Positions 49,071 through 57,344 of a stretch of DNA of 64,000 nucleotides are shown piece after piece; the stretch's first letter is position 1; each line of letters starts with the position of its first letter. A program made the translations under genes and the position numbers. Origin of the DNA: Methylotuvimicrobium sp. KM2 (GTDB lineage Bacteria > Pseudomonadota > Gammaproteobacteria > Methylococcales > Methylomonadaceae); contig NZ_CP150634.1 of NCBI RefSeq assembly GCF_038051925.1, forward strand, positions 372,001-436,000, in the 5' to 3' direction. Below the pieces are notes generated by a model. The model did no database searches and was not told the DNA's origin. It saw only the letters and a list, made by a program, of their open reading frames with translations.

Positions 49071-49649
49071 ATGTCCGAGCAAGAAATCGATCTCTTTTTT
49101 CAGGAAATGGCCGATGTGGTTCCTCTGAAAGCACCCGTCAAAACCATTGTGAAAACCGCTCAGTCGGCAACGCCCGGTCAGCAATACCGCAGGCAACAAG
49201 CGCAATTTTCGAAAGAAGACATCAACGGCCCCCTGTCGCTGGTGCTCAGAAAGCCGCTGCCTGCCGATGCGTGGATTACCTACAAGCGCGATGGCATACA
49301 AGACGGCGTCTATAAAAATCTTAGACTCGGCAAATATCCGCTGGAAGCGACCTTGAATCTGTTCCGCAAAACGCCTTCCGAAGCCCGGGACGAATTACTG
49401 CAATTCGTGCACGAATGCCAAGACTGCAATATCCGTAGCGTATTGCTCGTTTTCGGACGCGGACGAAACACCGATGCCACATTGAAAAGCTATTTGGCGC
49501 AATGGTTGCCGGAAATGGAGCAAGTACAAGCCGGCCATACCGCATTGAAACAACACGGCGGCGTCGCAGCCGTCTATGTGCTGTTGCGCAAGAGCGAACA
49601 GCGTCGAATCGAAAACCGCGAGCGCCACGCCGCGCGTTTAGGCAGGTAG
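49071..49649 (+). CDS. smrA: Smr domain protein SmrA
   Basis: 192 residues from ATG at 49071, preceded by a textbook AGGAGG. The C-terminal Smr domain matches E. coli SmrA (YdaL) from KNLRLGKYPLEATLNLFRKT to VAAVYVLLRKSEQ. In E. coli the HGKG loop carries a histidine; here the segment is VFGRGRN, so Phe replaces His. Smr domains have been described as nicking nucleases; loss of this His may matter. N-terminal part charged and flexible. Ninety-seven bases after lhr; possibly co-transcribed. Confidence 0.9.
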   Translation: MSEQEIDLFFQEMADVVPLKAPVKTIVKTAQSATPGQQYRRQQAQFSKEDINGPLSLVLRKPLPADAWITYKRDGIQDGVYKNLRLGKYPLEATLNLFRKTPSEARDELLQFVHECQDCNIRSVLLVFGRGRNTDATLKSYLAQWLPEMEQVQAGHTALKQHGGVAAVYVLLRKSEQRRIENRERHAARLGR

Positions 49650-49670
49650 TTTCGCAAGTTCAGCCATGAA

Positions 49671-50050
49671 GCAGCGTAGCCCGGATGGAGCTTAGCGCAA
49701 TCCGGGAAGGTCGAAGCCACGCATACACGTATTCCGCTACGCTGCATACGTGCTAAGCCGTTATCTAAAATTCGGTAGTCAGTCAACGAAAACACCAAAG
49801 TAATCATACGGTTACATAAATATCTTGAATCGTAAGTATTCAGGCCCCGTTGGCAAATTACCGCAATCCAGGCGTATTGTTGGCCTCCCCCTTTGAAAAA
49901 GGGGGATTGAGGGGGATTTATTTAAAAAATCTCCCCTAGCCCCTCGGCAACTGCTCCTGCGTCGCCTAAAGCGCCTACTGTTGGTGCCCTACTTCCTGCA
50001 TCCGTGCAGTCGTCTTTTTCAAAGAGGGGGACTGTATACTTACCTTGAAT
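49671..50050. repeat. Two common intergenic repeats in the gap before the AAA gene
   Basis: At 49671-49757: GCGTAGCCCGGATGGAGCTT and CGCAATCCGGG, then an imperfect CACGCATACACG/ATACGTGC arm. This 'AGCCCGGATGGAG' type occurs widely in Proteobacteria. At about 49883-50034: CCCCTTTGAAAAAGGGGGAT and the inverse CTTTTTCAAAGAGGGGGAC enclose ~150 bp, forming an inverted repeat. No coding frame is supported in 49650-50199. Confidence 0.7.
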
Positions 50051-50199
50051 CACTCATTGGGTGAGCAACTTGGAAGCTATAACCAATAGAAAATGTTCGT
50101 GATTTTCGTGGACAAAATACTTTTTATAGGTTTATAAATAACGGCGAACGCTAAAACGGTGGAACCAGATACAAACAGGGTGTCACTGTCGTCTGTCAA

Positions 50200-51990
50200 T
50201 TAATTATTGCTGATTTGCGTCGCCGCCACTTTGCGCCACAGCAAGCGCTCAAAGCCGATCGCTACTACGGCGAAACCGTGCAATTGTGCTTCAGGATAGC
50301 GTTGCTGCAGGTCGTGCATATATTCCCGTGCCTGGGATTCGGCTTCGGCCAAGCGGTCCGAGACCTTTGACAGGCCGGCGAGTAGTTCAGTAGTCGATGC
50401 GCGAACTTGTTCGGCGGTCAGTCCCGTTTCGGCGAGTTTTACGTATTTGAATTCCAAGACCAGGTCCAAGGCCTGAAACCTGCGCATGTCGGGCCGGACG
50501 ATCAGGCTCAAGTCGGCATAACGCCGCCGAGTCTCGGTTTCCGAGACCATCATGTATAGATGGTCGTTGTAGAGCAAGGTCATGAATGCGACCTTGATCG
50601 TCAGTTCGTTACTCCAACGGTAATCGCGGTTGGATAGTATCGTGAAATAGCGCTGTTCGATGAAATCGCAGAGGAGCTGTAAGTCGCCGGCGGAGATGAA
50701 ACGCTCGACGGCACGATCGATGTCTTCACGCGCATCGAAATCGGGCCGTAATAGGCATTCGCGCAAGCGTTCGATATAAAGCTTACGGGCAACCAAATTG
50801 GGGATAGTCAATAATTGTTTACCCAGGCCGCTTATATCGGACGAAAGAGTCAGCATCCCGAAATAGTACAACAGCGAGAGCATGAAGGTTTGATCCTTGA
50901 CGCCGTGGATCATGTCCTCGACGCCGAAGCGCTCGGATAACTGTTCGACCGCCAACGGCTCGTCTCCGCCCAGGGCCTTGACGATGATATCCTCGCCGTG
51001 CGGCAATCCGGCGAGGTATTGTAGCTTGTTGCGGTCCATCGCCAGGTTTTCGTCCAGCAGGTTGTTCGGAAAGCGTCTTTGCCGCTGTAAATGCCGGCAA
51101 AAATACAGAGTTAGTGTCGGATTGTAGATACCGGATTCGGCATGTTCGCTAAAGCGGTACCCGTTATAAAAGGTGCGCAGCGTACTCATTGCGTCCTCGA
51201 ATTCTGCTTCGCAAGCTGATTGCGGCAAGCACTGTACGACCAAACCCTCTACTTCCGGCTCGGTAAAGCCGCACAAATCGTTGAACTCCGGATCGAAATA
51301 TATATTGATTGCCACATTATAGCCGCTGGTCATATCGCTCATCACAACCGGCGAGACGCCGGTGATAAAGACCCGTTCGAGCCCCAAACCGCCGGCCGCC
51401 GACTTGATGTTTTTGAAAACCGTTTTCAACAAACCTTCGCCTTGCAGTAAAGCGCCGTAATGGCTGTTGTTCCTCATCATGACTTCATTGGCGAAGTTGT
51501 CGTATTCGTCGATCAAAAGATAAAGAGGCCGTTGCGTTTTATTAACGGCTTGCAGCAGTCGTCCGAATGAATATAAAGCATCGTCCTCGTTCAATTTAAC
51601 GTCGAGCTGATAGCGTTCGGCACAGTCGGCGATCGCCAAATTGAGATGTCCGTGAATCGCCGACTGGATAGCGTCGAGATCGCCATAGGCGGCAATCCGC
51701 GAAAAATCCCATTTCAAAATGAAAAACCGGTTCCGCAATGGCGTCGGATTACGTCCCACCGCCAAATCGCCGAACAGCTCGCCGAATGAATCGGCCTTGT
51801 TGACGTCGTAATAATTTTCCAGCATCGACAGCAACAAGCTTTTACCGAAGCGGCGCGGGCGCAAAAACACCAATTGATGCCCGGCCGCCTCGAGTTGCCC
51901 GATGCGGTCGGTACGGTCCTGATAGAAAAAGCCTTCGCGCCTGAGTCGTTGAAAGTCGGCAAGGCCGTAAGGTATTTTGAGCGGAGTCAT
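50200..51990 (-). CDS. AAA-ATPase-like / DUF1703 (PD-(D/E)XK-like) protein
   Basis: About 596 residues from ATG at 51990 (the frame extends to 52065 without conservation or a ribosome site). The N-terminal AAA-ATPase-like domain has FYQDRTDRIGQLEAAGHQLV and a Walker A variant, RPRRFGKSLLLSML. The C-terminal DUF1703 region has LSLIVRPDMRRFQALDLVLE and FKYVKLAE, matching the D...E-x-K pattern of PD-(D/E)XK nucleases. Such genes are numerous in some Bacteroidetes, spirochaetes and methanotrophs, often near repeats, and have been suggested to be mobile or defence-related. No partner gene is adjacent. No strong ribosome site at any candidate start. Confidence 0.88.
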   Translation of the reverse strand: MTPLKIPYGLADFQRLRREGFFYQDRTDRIGQLEAAGHQLVFLRPRRFGKSLLLSMLENYYDVNKADSFGELFGDLAVGRNPTPLRNRFFILKWDFSRIAAYGDLDAIQSAIHGHLNLAIADCAERYQLDVKLNEDDALYSFGRLLQAVNKTQRPLYLLIDEYDNFANEVMMRNNSHYGALLQGEGLLKTVFKNIKSAAGGLGLERVFITGVSPVVMSDMTSGYNVAINIYFDPEFNDLCGFTEPEVEGLVVQCLPQSACEAEFEDAMSTLRTFYNGYRFSEHAESGIYNPTLTLYFCRHLQRQRRFPNNLLDENLAMDRNKLQYLAGLPHGEDIIVKALGGDEPLAVEQLSERFGVEDMIHGVKDQTFMLSLLYYFGMLTLSSDISGLGKQLLTIPNLVARKLYIERLRECLLRPDFDAREDIDRAVERFISAGDLQLLCDFIEQRYFTILSNRDYRWSNELTIKVAFMTLLYNDHLYMMVSETETRRRYADLSLIVRPDMRRFQALDLVLEFKYVKLAETGLTAEQVRASTTELLAGLSKVSDRLAEAESQAREYMHDLQQRYPEAQLHGFAVVAIGFERLLWRKVAATQISNN

Positions 51991-52152
51991 GAGAATCAAC
52001 CGGTTAACTTTAAACACGGTCATCATAAGGGTGTACGGGGAAAAACCGCAACATGGAAAACGCACAGATACGATAAGGTGAAATTTCTTCGGCGGAAGCT
52101 AGCAAAAAAAGCGGGAAATTTGGAGATAAAACTGGATAGGCTATAGATGTAG

Positions 52153-52640
52153 GGCGGGTTATTTAACAGTCCTCGGATGTTTGAAAGCACCACACAACAG
52201 CGTCGAAAAGTTCGGGACGGGATTGCAAATCCCGTCCCGCCTAGAGCATAAGTATCTACACAAGTTTTTATATCATAAATACAATGAGTTACAATCTGTC
52301 TTAGCACCCTCGCCTGTTGGAGAGGGTTGCGGTGGTGAGAGTAAAAACAACCACTTATATTCCCCTCATCCCAGCCTTCTCCCGCAAGGAAAAAGGGGCA
52401 AGTACTTGTGTAGATACCTATGCACCTAGAGCGGGAAAGGTCGTCATAGTATTCAATTTTCCCAGTCGGCTTAGATACGCCCATTTTGTAGCTTGTAAGG
52501 ATTTGGCCACGGATCAAGCGTCAGCATTGCCGACCGCCGGAAACAAACTTGTTCCGCAAGGTTGATGTCGGCTTGTTATACTCCTATCCGGCCGACAAAG
52601 CTCATAGCTCCCGGAAGTTATTTTTGTGAAATCCTTAGAG
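52153..52640. repeat. Degenerate 'GGGACGGG' repeat, 178-bp inserted element and family A end
   Basis: 52153-52244 is a copy of the GGCGGGTTATTTAACAG ... GATTGCAAATCCCGTCCCGC repeat also found three times in 53384-53905. It is interrupted by an element at 52246-52423 whose ends read GCATAAGTATCTACACAAGT and the complement of GCATAGGTATCTACACAAGT (19 of 20 match); CTAGA flanks both sides. A family A end (GCTCATAGCTCCCGGAAGTT) sits at about 52600-52620. No gene in 52066-52689. Confidence 0.75.
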
Positions 52641-52689
52641 GTTTTTTCCTACGTTTAACAAAAGAAAACGCTCATGATTCTCCAAAATA

Positions 52690-53097
52690 TCAATACATTT
52701 TCACTAGTGAATATGTCGATTGAGGAGATTCAATTTTATAAATGGGCGTGTCATCCGAGGCGTACAAAGATGCGCAATTCAAGTTTGAACATACCGCTTG
52801 CAGGATTCGTTTGGAAGCCGTATCCGAAAGTTTGCCGATACGTTGAATGATCAACGATTGATTCAATGTCACTATTTTATCGGGACGTACATAGCTCGTT
52901 TTAGGCAAAGAGCCGAGAACGAAATCCTCGTTGTGCAATGTGATTGCATTGGCATGGCCGGGTTGTGACGTTATTTGAACAGCTAAAAAGTCGGCCTGTG
53001 TGTTGGCAGCGGTGAGAATTAAGACAGGACGCTTTTTGTGCGATGAAAGATCGGTAAACGGAAAGGGCAGTAAAACGATTTCAGACGGACGGAACAT
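52690..53097 (-). CDS. MazF/PemK-family toxin
   Basis: 135 residues. MFRPSEIVLLPFPFTD and KKRPVLIL are the conserved opening of PemK/MazF endoribonucleases; the beta-strand LAVQITSQPGHAN and the later SYVRPDKIVTLNQSLI keep the family's R and S/T positions. MazF toxins cleave mRNA. The last ~25 residues, after YASDD, are not typical and may be an extension. The start overlaps the antitoxin stop by 17 bases. Confidence 0.85.
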   Translation of the reverse strand: MFRPSEIVLLPFPFTDLSSHKKRPVLILTAANTQADFLAVQITSQPGHANAITLHNEDFVLGSLPKTSYVRPDKIVTLNQSLIIQRIGKLSDTASKRILQAVCSNLNCASLYASDDTPIYKIESPQSTYSLVKMY

Positions 53098-53281
53098 CGT
53101 TCCACACCTCGTCTTCTTCGTTGTCCCAATCGGCGAGTGAGCGCGTCTGAGCGCTCATCAAGTTTTGCCATTCAGCTTGAGCTTCGCGTTGGCGCAAGAA
53201 CAACGCGAAGTCCAAAATTTCCTGCACGAGGGGTTCCGGCATGGGTTTGATGGTTTGAAAAACTTGTTCGGCAAGGTCCAT
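53081..53281 (-). CDS. Antitoxin partner (DUF2281-like) of the MazF-type toxin
   Basis: 66 residues from ATG at 53281; the frame reaches 53329 but the first 16 residues look non-native. Small acidic protein with the DUF2281-type motif PEPLVQEILDFALFLRQRE, then an acidic tail with ADWDNEEDEVWNDV typical of toxin-binding segments. Upstream position and overlap with the toxin support a type II module. No DNA-binding domain is obvious. Confidence 0.8.
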   Translation of the reverse strand: MDLAEQVFQTIKPMPEPLVQEILDFALFLRQREAQAEWQNLMSAQTRSLADWDNEEDEVWNDVPSV

Positions 53282-53383
53282 ATTGGCACACACCCGTAAT
53301 TTAATCGTTAGTTGCCGGGATTTTAGCAAATCGAACTAAACCTAGCCAATATGCCGGTTCGTTTCAATCATACTTGTACTTAG

Positions 53384-53905
53384 CGGGGCGGGTTATTCAA
53401 TCCGCTCTAAAAGTTTTAGAGAAGTTTGAGACATGGTCGAAAAATTTATGACGAGGTTATAAATCCCGTCACGCTCAAGTAAACCCAACAGTTGCAACAC
53501 CGTCCTGCGCAGATAATTTTCCTTTTCTTCCCTGTGATTATAAAAATGGCGCCGGACTGGTCAACGTTATGGCGTTAGACCGAGCATCGGCAATTTGGAA
53601 AACGTATTGCAATAATAAAAGGGTGGGTTGAAAAAAACTAAACCCGCCGAACGTCTTGGTTAAGCTGGACAATGGTCAAAACGTTCAGGACGGGGTTACA
53701 AACCCCGTCCCGCTGAGGGTAAGCTTCGGCTCTTGCCCAAGCTCTGCTTCCCGAAGCAGGCAAGCAGAGTTTGCGAGTAAACGGACTTTTTGAAGTCAAA
53801 TCCCCTGCGGGACGGGTTATTTAACCCGTTCCTAACGTTTTGACTTGCTTCGGCCGCGTTTGAAAGGTTTCGGAAGGTGTTATAAACCCCCGTCCTGCCA
53901 AGGCG
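53384..53905. repeat. Three degenerate copies of the 'GGGACGGG' repeat
   Basis: Copies at about 53384-53476, 53610-53720 and 53803-53905. Each pairs a GGCGGGTTATT(T/C)AA-like start with a later GTTA(C/T)AAACCCCGTCC-like segment and contains a stretch with TTGAAA and CGTTTTGAC. Together with 52153-52244 there are four copies at 90-110 bp, poorly conserved. The frame on the minus strand here is antisense to nothing recognisable. 53906-54177 shows no supported gene. Confidence 0.6.
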
Positions 53906-54177
53906 AGTAGTTTCTTTTTAGGTTTAAATGTGTGCTTTCCCTGATCTTTCCGAGGTCTGCCCCTCATCCTTCCTTGGTGTGATCTATGCGATAGTGAGCC
54001 GCGCAATGAAATAGGCGGAAAAGAGAAGGGTAAATGACAAATGTAAGGATTGGCCACGATCGTCATGATTAGGCGGAATAATTGACTAAACGGGTCTATT
54101 GAATTAAGTTGGCGACTAGGTGCCGGTACTGAGGCAAATTCAAAAATATCAATCTTCCAAGCAGGTATTTCTCCACC

Positions 54178-54596
54178 ATGAGCATAACCGAACTTCATAA
54201 ATTGCCCGCCATTGAGAAACTGAAGATATACCCATCGCAGATAAAAATTCGGCACCAGGGTGTCCGTCAAAGGACGCCGTTAATACATCCCTGTAGGCTC
54301 TATGCCAGCTCCATGCTGGCAAAGCCTTTGCCGCACACCCTGGCGCCTCCTCAGGCACTGCCGAAATTTGAAGTGCGAAAGGTATAATTGAAGAACTTCG
54401 GAGCGATTTGGTAAATGACGAAGCTAGTCTTCCAAAGCTGTCTTGGCATGAAATCGAACTCAAAGAAACCGAAAAAAAGTTTCAATCTGATAGAATCGAA
54501 ATACTGGATTGGCGACAAGCAAGAAAGAATTACGATCCCAATTTAAATGAAAATCCGAATTCTTCGTTCCGCTGTCGAAGACCTTGCGGCGGCTAG
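54178..54596 (+). pseudogene. Antitoxin gene (addiction-module component type) split by a MITE
   Basis: If the 156-bp element at 54229-54384 and one TA are removed, the frame reads MSITELHKLPAIEKLKI directly into IEELRSDLVNDEASLPKLSW and on to EILDWRQARKN. That is a complete addiction-module antitoxin of about 75-86 residues with the expected N-terminal L-P-x-x-E-K-L-x-I-I-E-x-L pattern and C-terminal W-x-x-x-R. As it stands, the element puts a foreign segment after residue 17 and the product is lost. The 3' part overlaps the toxin start. A rare, exact record of an insertion with its restored target. Confidence 0.85.
54229..54384 (+). mobile_element. 156-bp MITE with TA duplication (family D) inside the antitoxin gene
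   Basis: Left end TACCCATCGCAGATAAAAAT, right end complement TACCTTTCGCACTTCAAATT. TA lies at 54227-54228 and again at 54385-54386. The interior carries GTGTCCGTCAAAGGACGCC and TGCCAGCTCCATGCTGGCA. TA duplication and TACC ends suggest mobilisation by a Tc1/mariner or IS630-type transposase; none is in the window. Confidence 0.9.
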
Positions 54597-54852
54597 TGAG
54601 TTTTATGATCGCCAAGAAGCGGGTGTAGGAGACGACTTCTTCGATAGTCTTTTTGCCGAAATAGATTCTTTGACGATATACGGTGGAATTCATTCAGTGC
54701 ATTTAGGGTTTCATCGATTGTTGGCAACGCGTTTTCCATAGGCTGTTTACTACAAAATTATCGATGACAACGCCATCGTTTTTCGAGTTCTTGATTGCAG
54801 ACGCGATCCCAAAAAGCTTCATAAAGCCTTTGAAGGCATCGATAAACAATAA
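54547..54852 (+). pseudogene. RelE/ParE-family toxin gene with in-frame TAG
   Basis: The frame starts MKIRILRSAVEDLAAASEFY, runs through FFDSLFAEIDSLTIYGG and RLLATRFP, then meets TAG at 54739-54741. In-frame coding resumes at once with AVYYKIIDDNAIVFRVLDCR and ends RDPKKLHKAFEGIDKQ. In the family this position reads RFPYAVYY, so TAT became TAG. Total 101 codons, normal for ParE. The toxin is thus broken by a single base, in a pair whose antitoxin is also broken. 54853-55157 after it shows only a partial inverted repeat (GCAAGGGC at 54961, GCCCTTGC at 55039). Confidence 0.85.
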
Positions 54853-55157
54853 TCAGAATAATTGATTTATTGGTTTCTTGTTGTTTTGAATTTGTACAAA
54901 ACGAGTTTTAGTCCGGGGCGATTTTGAATGGCATATCTGCGAGGAAAGCAGTGAGATAATGCAAGGGCGAACGTTTCGGGTCTAGATTAGTAGCATTGTT
55001 TGCAAATTATCAAGGTAAAACAGTAGTTACCAGACTGCCCTTGCAAAAAAACTATTAATATAGACCCTATTGTCTCTGAGCAGCGGTGCATGGACTGCGT
55101 TGCTCATTTATCTTGCCTTTTTCATCCCTGTGGGCAAAGCAAGCGTATAAACTCGAC

Positions 55158-55227
55158 GCATAACCCGGCAGTCCACACGGACGCTGCGAGATAAAGCCGC
55201 GCAGCGCCGGTAACTTCTGCGATAGCT
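55158..55227 (+). other. attC-like recombination site (degenerate)
   Basis: GCATAACCCGGCAGTCCACA at the left and GCGCAGCGCCGGTAACTTCT, then GCGATAGC at the right. The middle stem is ACGCTGCG...CGCAGCG. This follows the layout of attC sites of soil and Xanthomonas-type integrons (R-Y-Y-Y-AAC...GTTRRRY). The right-hand core should read GTTAGC; here it is GATAGC, so the site is probably decayed. It lies 17 bases before the first cassette gene. Confidence 0.6.
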
Positions 55228-55243
55228 TTCTCGGAGAGAATGG

Positions 55244-56215
55244 ATGTATTCCACGAAATATGGAAAGACAATTAAATTATTTCTGATGGATGCAGATCCT
55301 GATGGAAGGATGGTTTGCGAGCTATCGAATTGGAACGGCAAAGCTTATCGAATACCACGAGGAAAGGTTAAAGATTGCTCCGACAGGCAAGATTTAAAAG
55401 GGACTTCTGTTTATCTCTTATTTGGTCGTGCTGAATCCTCAACTTCAAAGCCGAAAGCATATATTGGCGAAGCTGAAAACGCCTATTCTCGTCTCGTTCA
55501 GCATGTGTCTGAAAAGGAATTTTGGAATGAGTCCGTTGTATTCATAAGCAAAGATGAAAACCTCAATAAGGCTCACATCAAGTATCTGGAATCCCGCCTC
55601 TATGAAATTGCCACTTCCGCAGGAAGGTACGATATTCAAAACGGGAATACTCCGACGCGAAGTTCCATTTCTGAGTCAGATCAGGCGGAAATGGAAGAAT
55701 TTATTGAATATATAAAAATCCTAATTAACACAATGGGGTTTAAAGTCTTTGAGCCTCTGATTAAAGCTGATTCGAATACCCAGGAGCCAGATGAGTTTTT
55801 CTTCGTAAAAGGTGCCAGAGGCGCAGATGGTCGCGGAAAAAGGACATCGGATGGATTTGTTGTATTTTCTGGTACCAAAGTAGCTGTTGATACCGTTCCC
55901 TCATTCCCAAAGGGCTTCAATGCTCTTAGGGATGAGTTAATTGATAATGAAATTATTGTCAAAGAAGGTGCGGATCTGGTTTTAGTATCTGATTACCTTT
56001 TTAGTAGTCCATCGGCGGCAGCCGCCGTAATCATGGGACGGAGTGCAAATGGGTTAATTGAGTGGAAGAACTCCAAGGGCAAGGAATTGAAATCTGTTGA
56101 AGAGACAGAAATATCAAAAGCTAACAAGTCAATGCAGCCGACCGCTGACGCGTCGGCTGATTGCGGCGTTGGACACTTACTTGAATCGAACTCAAGGAGA
56201 ATTTATGACACGTAG
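55244..56215 (+). CDS. GIY-YIG nuclease-like protein with C-terminal DUF4357, cassette gene 1
   Basis: 323 residues. GIY-YIG-type domain at about 50-150: VYLLFGRAESS, KAYIGEAENAYSRL and LNKAHIKYLESRLYEIA. The C-terminal DUF4357 has GADGRGKRTSDGFVVFSGTK and LIEWKNSKGKEL. This pair occurs in mobile-integron cassettes and near restriction loci; nuclease activity is not shown. The last ~33 residues are read through the attC site, so the native end lies near residue 285-290. Codon use is AT-richer than the housekeeping genes. A GGAGAG ribosome site precedes the ATG by several bases. Confidence 0.8.
   Translation: MYSTKYGKTIKLFLMDADPDGRMVCELSNWNGKAYRIPRGKVKDCSDRQDLKGTSVYLLFGRAESSTSKPKAYIGEAENAYSRLVQHVSEKEFWNESVVFISKDENLNKAHIKYLESRLYEIATSAGRYDIQNGNTPTRSSISESDQAEMEEFIEYIKILINTMGFKVFEPLIKADSNTQEPDEFFFVKGARGADGRGKRTSDGFVVFSGTKVAVDTVPSFPKGFNALRDELIDNEIIVKEGADLVLVSDYLFSSPSAAAAVIMGRSANGLIEWKNSKGKELKSVEETEISKANKSMQPTADASADCGVGHLLESNSRRIYDT
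56119..56174 (+). other. attC site between the two cassettes
   Basis: Left core AGCTAACAAGTC, left arm CAATGCAGCCGAC, right arm GTCGGCTGATTG and right core GCGTTGGAC. The arms pair with one unpaired G on the left strand (the extrahelical base that sets attC orientation), and the right core GTTGGAC fits GTTRRRY. Length of ~56 bp is the short attC class. It lies within the 3' end of the first cassette frame and 30 bases before the second cassette's ATG. Confidence 0.85.
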
Positions 56216-56522
56216 TGAAAGAGCAATGCAGGTCATCGCAGCGGCAAATAATCGCCAAACATTAACGTATGGCCATCTCGCTGAGCATCTTGAGTTTGAA
56301 GGCGCGGGCGTTTTCGCACAGATTTTGGGTTGCATCATGAATTACTGCGCCGAAAAGGACTTGCCGCCACTAACGTGCTTAGTCGTCAATCAAACTACTG
56401 GCCTGCCAAGCCAGGGGTTAACCACTATCGCAAATCTTCCCAGAGATAGAGAGGCGGTATACAACCACAATTGGTTTGCAATGCATCCAGTTCAAATATC
56501 TGAATTTGAACCATATGCCTAA
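56205..56522 (+). CDS. Cassette gene 2, small protein of unknown function
   Basis: 105 residues with ATG behind AAGGAGA. RSERAMQVIAAANNRQTLTYGHLAEHLEF in part, CIMNYCAEKDLPPLTCLVVNQTTGLPSQGL and VYNHNWFAMHP. I recognise this as a type commonly seen as an integron cassette product; it has a winged-helix-like start (GHLAEHLEF) and was annotated in some cases as related to the alkyltransferase-like fold, though no PCHR motif is present. No signal peptide. Its stop (TAA) lies inside the next attC core GCCTAAC. Confidence 0.75.
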   Translation: MTRSERAMQVIAAANNRQTLTYGHLAEHLEFEGAGVFAQILGCIMNYCAEKDLPPLTCLVVNQTTGLPSQGLTTIANLPRDREAVYNHNWFAMHPVQISEFEPYA

Positions 56523-56545
56523 CGAGGCGTTGCAGTGTAGGTCCC
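56517..56545 (+). other. Truncated attC site at the end of cassette 2
   Basis: GCCTAACGAGGCGTTGCAGT has the left core and left arm of an attC site, but no complementary right half follows before the next gene. The array is therefore cut off here. Confidence 0.6.
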
Positions 56546-56572
56546 CACTGAACTTGGCTTTATGCTTTTCAT

Positions 56573-57049
56573 TTATGGATTGAAACCTTTTTCCTTGACT
56601 CTAACCCAGGCGCCGGATTCCAGATGCAGCAGAAAGAGCTTGCCGATGTAATAGACGAGCAGGCCGGAAACGGCAGGGCGAAGTAACAGCGAGCCGGTCG
56701 ATACGGAAATGGGGGTGTAGCCTCTGACGTATTTGATTAGGTAATGGCTAATCCAGTCGTAATGGGCGCCGCCAAGTATCGCCGTGACGGTGATTTTGAT
56801 TTGATGATCGGAAAATGACAGGCCGTAGATTTTGCAGAGGTCGTCCATTAGTTTTGCCAGTAAGCCGCCGACTGCAATTTGGCCGGCTAGGGGGCCGGGA
56901 ATAAAGCCGATGCCGCTTGCGATCAAGGTATATTTATTGAGTACCCGTTGCGCCTTTGCTTTTTTTGCCGAGCGGTTTTTTCGGCGGGGGAGTTGGTTAG
57001 GTTTGTAGAGTGGAATTTTTTCGTTATCGGGAGTATCTGTTACAGCCAT
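56573..57049 (-). CDS. DUF697-like small membrane protein
   Basis: 158 residues. A basic N-terminus (PRRKNRSAKKAKAQRVL) is followed by a hydrophobic stretch, KYTLIASGIGFIPGPLAGQIAV, and LLAKLMDDLCKIYGL; a second half has GGAHYDWISHYLIKYVRGYTP and RPAVSGLLVYYIGKLFLLHL. This is the layout of DUF697 proteins such as the C-terminus of YcjF. Role unknown. Single gene; the cassette remnant ends just before it. Confidence 0.75.
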   Translation of the reverse strand: MAVTDTPDNEKIPLYKPNQLPRRKNRSAKKAKAQRVLNKYTLIASGIGFIPGPLAGQIAVGGLLAKLMDDLCKIYGLSFSDHQIKITVTAILGGAHYDWISHYLIKYVRGYTPISVSTGSLLLRPAVSGLLVYYIGKLFLLHLESGAWVRVKEKGFNP

Positions 57050-57344
57050 TGTTTGTTCCTTTTGGGCCCGTTTTTCAGAGGCTCTTAAGTAGTAAAGAGT
57101 CTTTTGAGGTCCTTTTTAACAGTTAACGTTAATGTTCTGCAACTTTGTAGTTCAACGGAATCGGGTTTGCCTGGCAAAAATATGATGGAGTGTTGGAATC
57201 TGAATTGTCAGCACCGATTTTCGGTGAATTGTGGGAACGCCTCTATGATACGCGGAGTATACATGTTCGCAGTCAGAGTCGGCACTCCCATTTTTGGTCT
57301 CCCTTTTTAAACGGCACAGATTGACTTTTCGTTCAGCGGATTAA

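Noticed and set aside
53821..54270. 149-residue open frame on the minus strand
   Set aside because: Runs through repeats and antisense to the split antitoxin; no domain or ribosome site.
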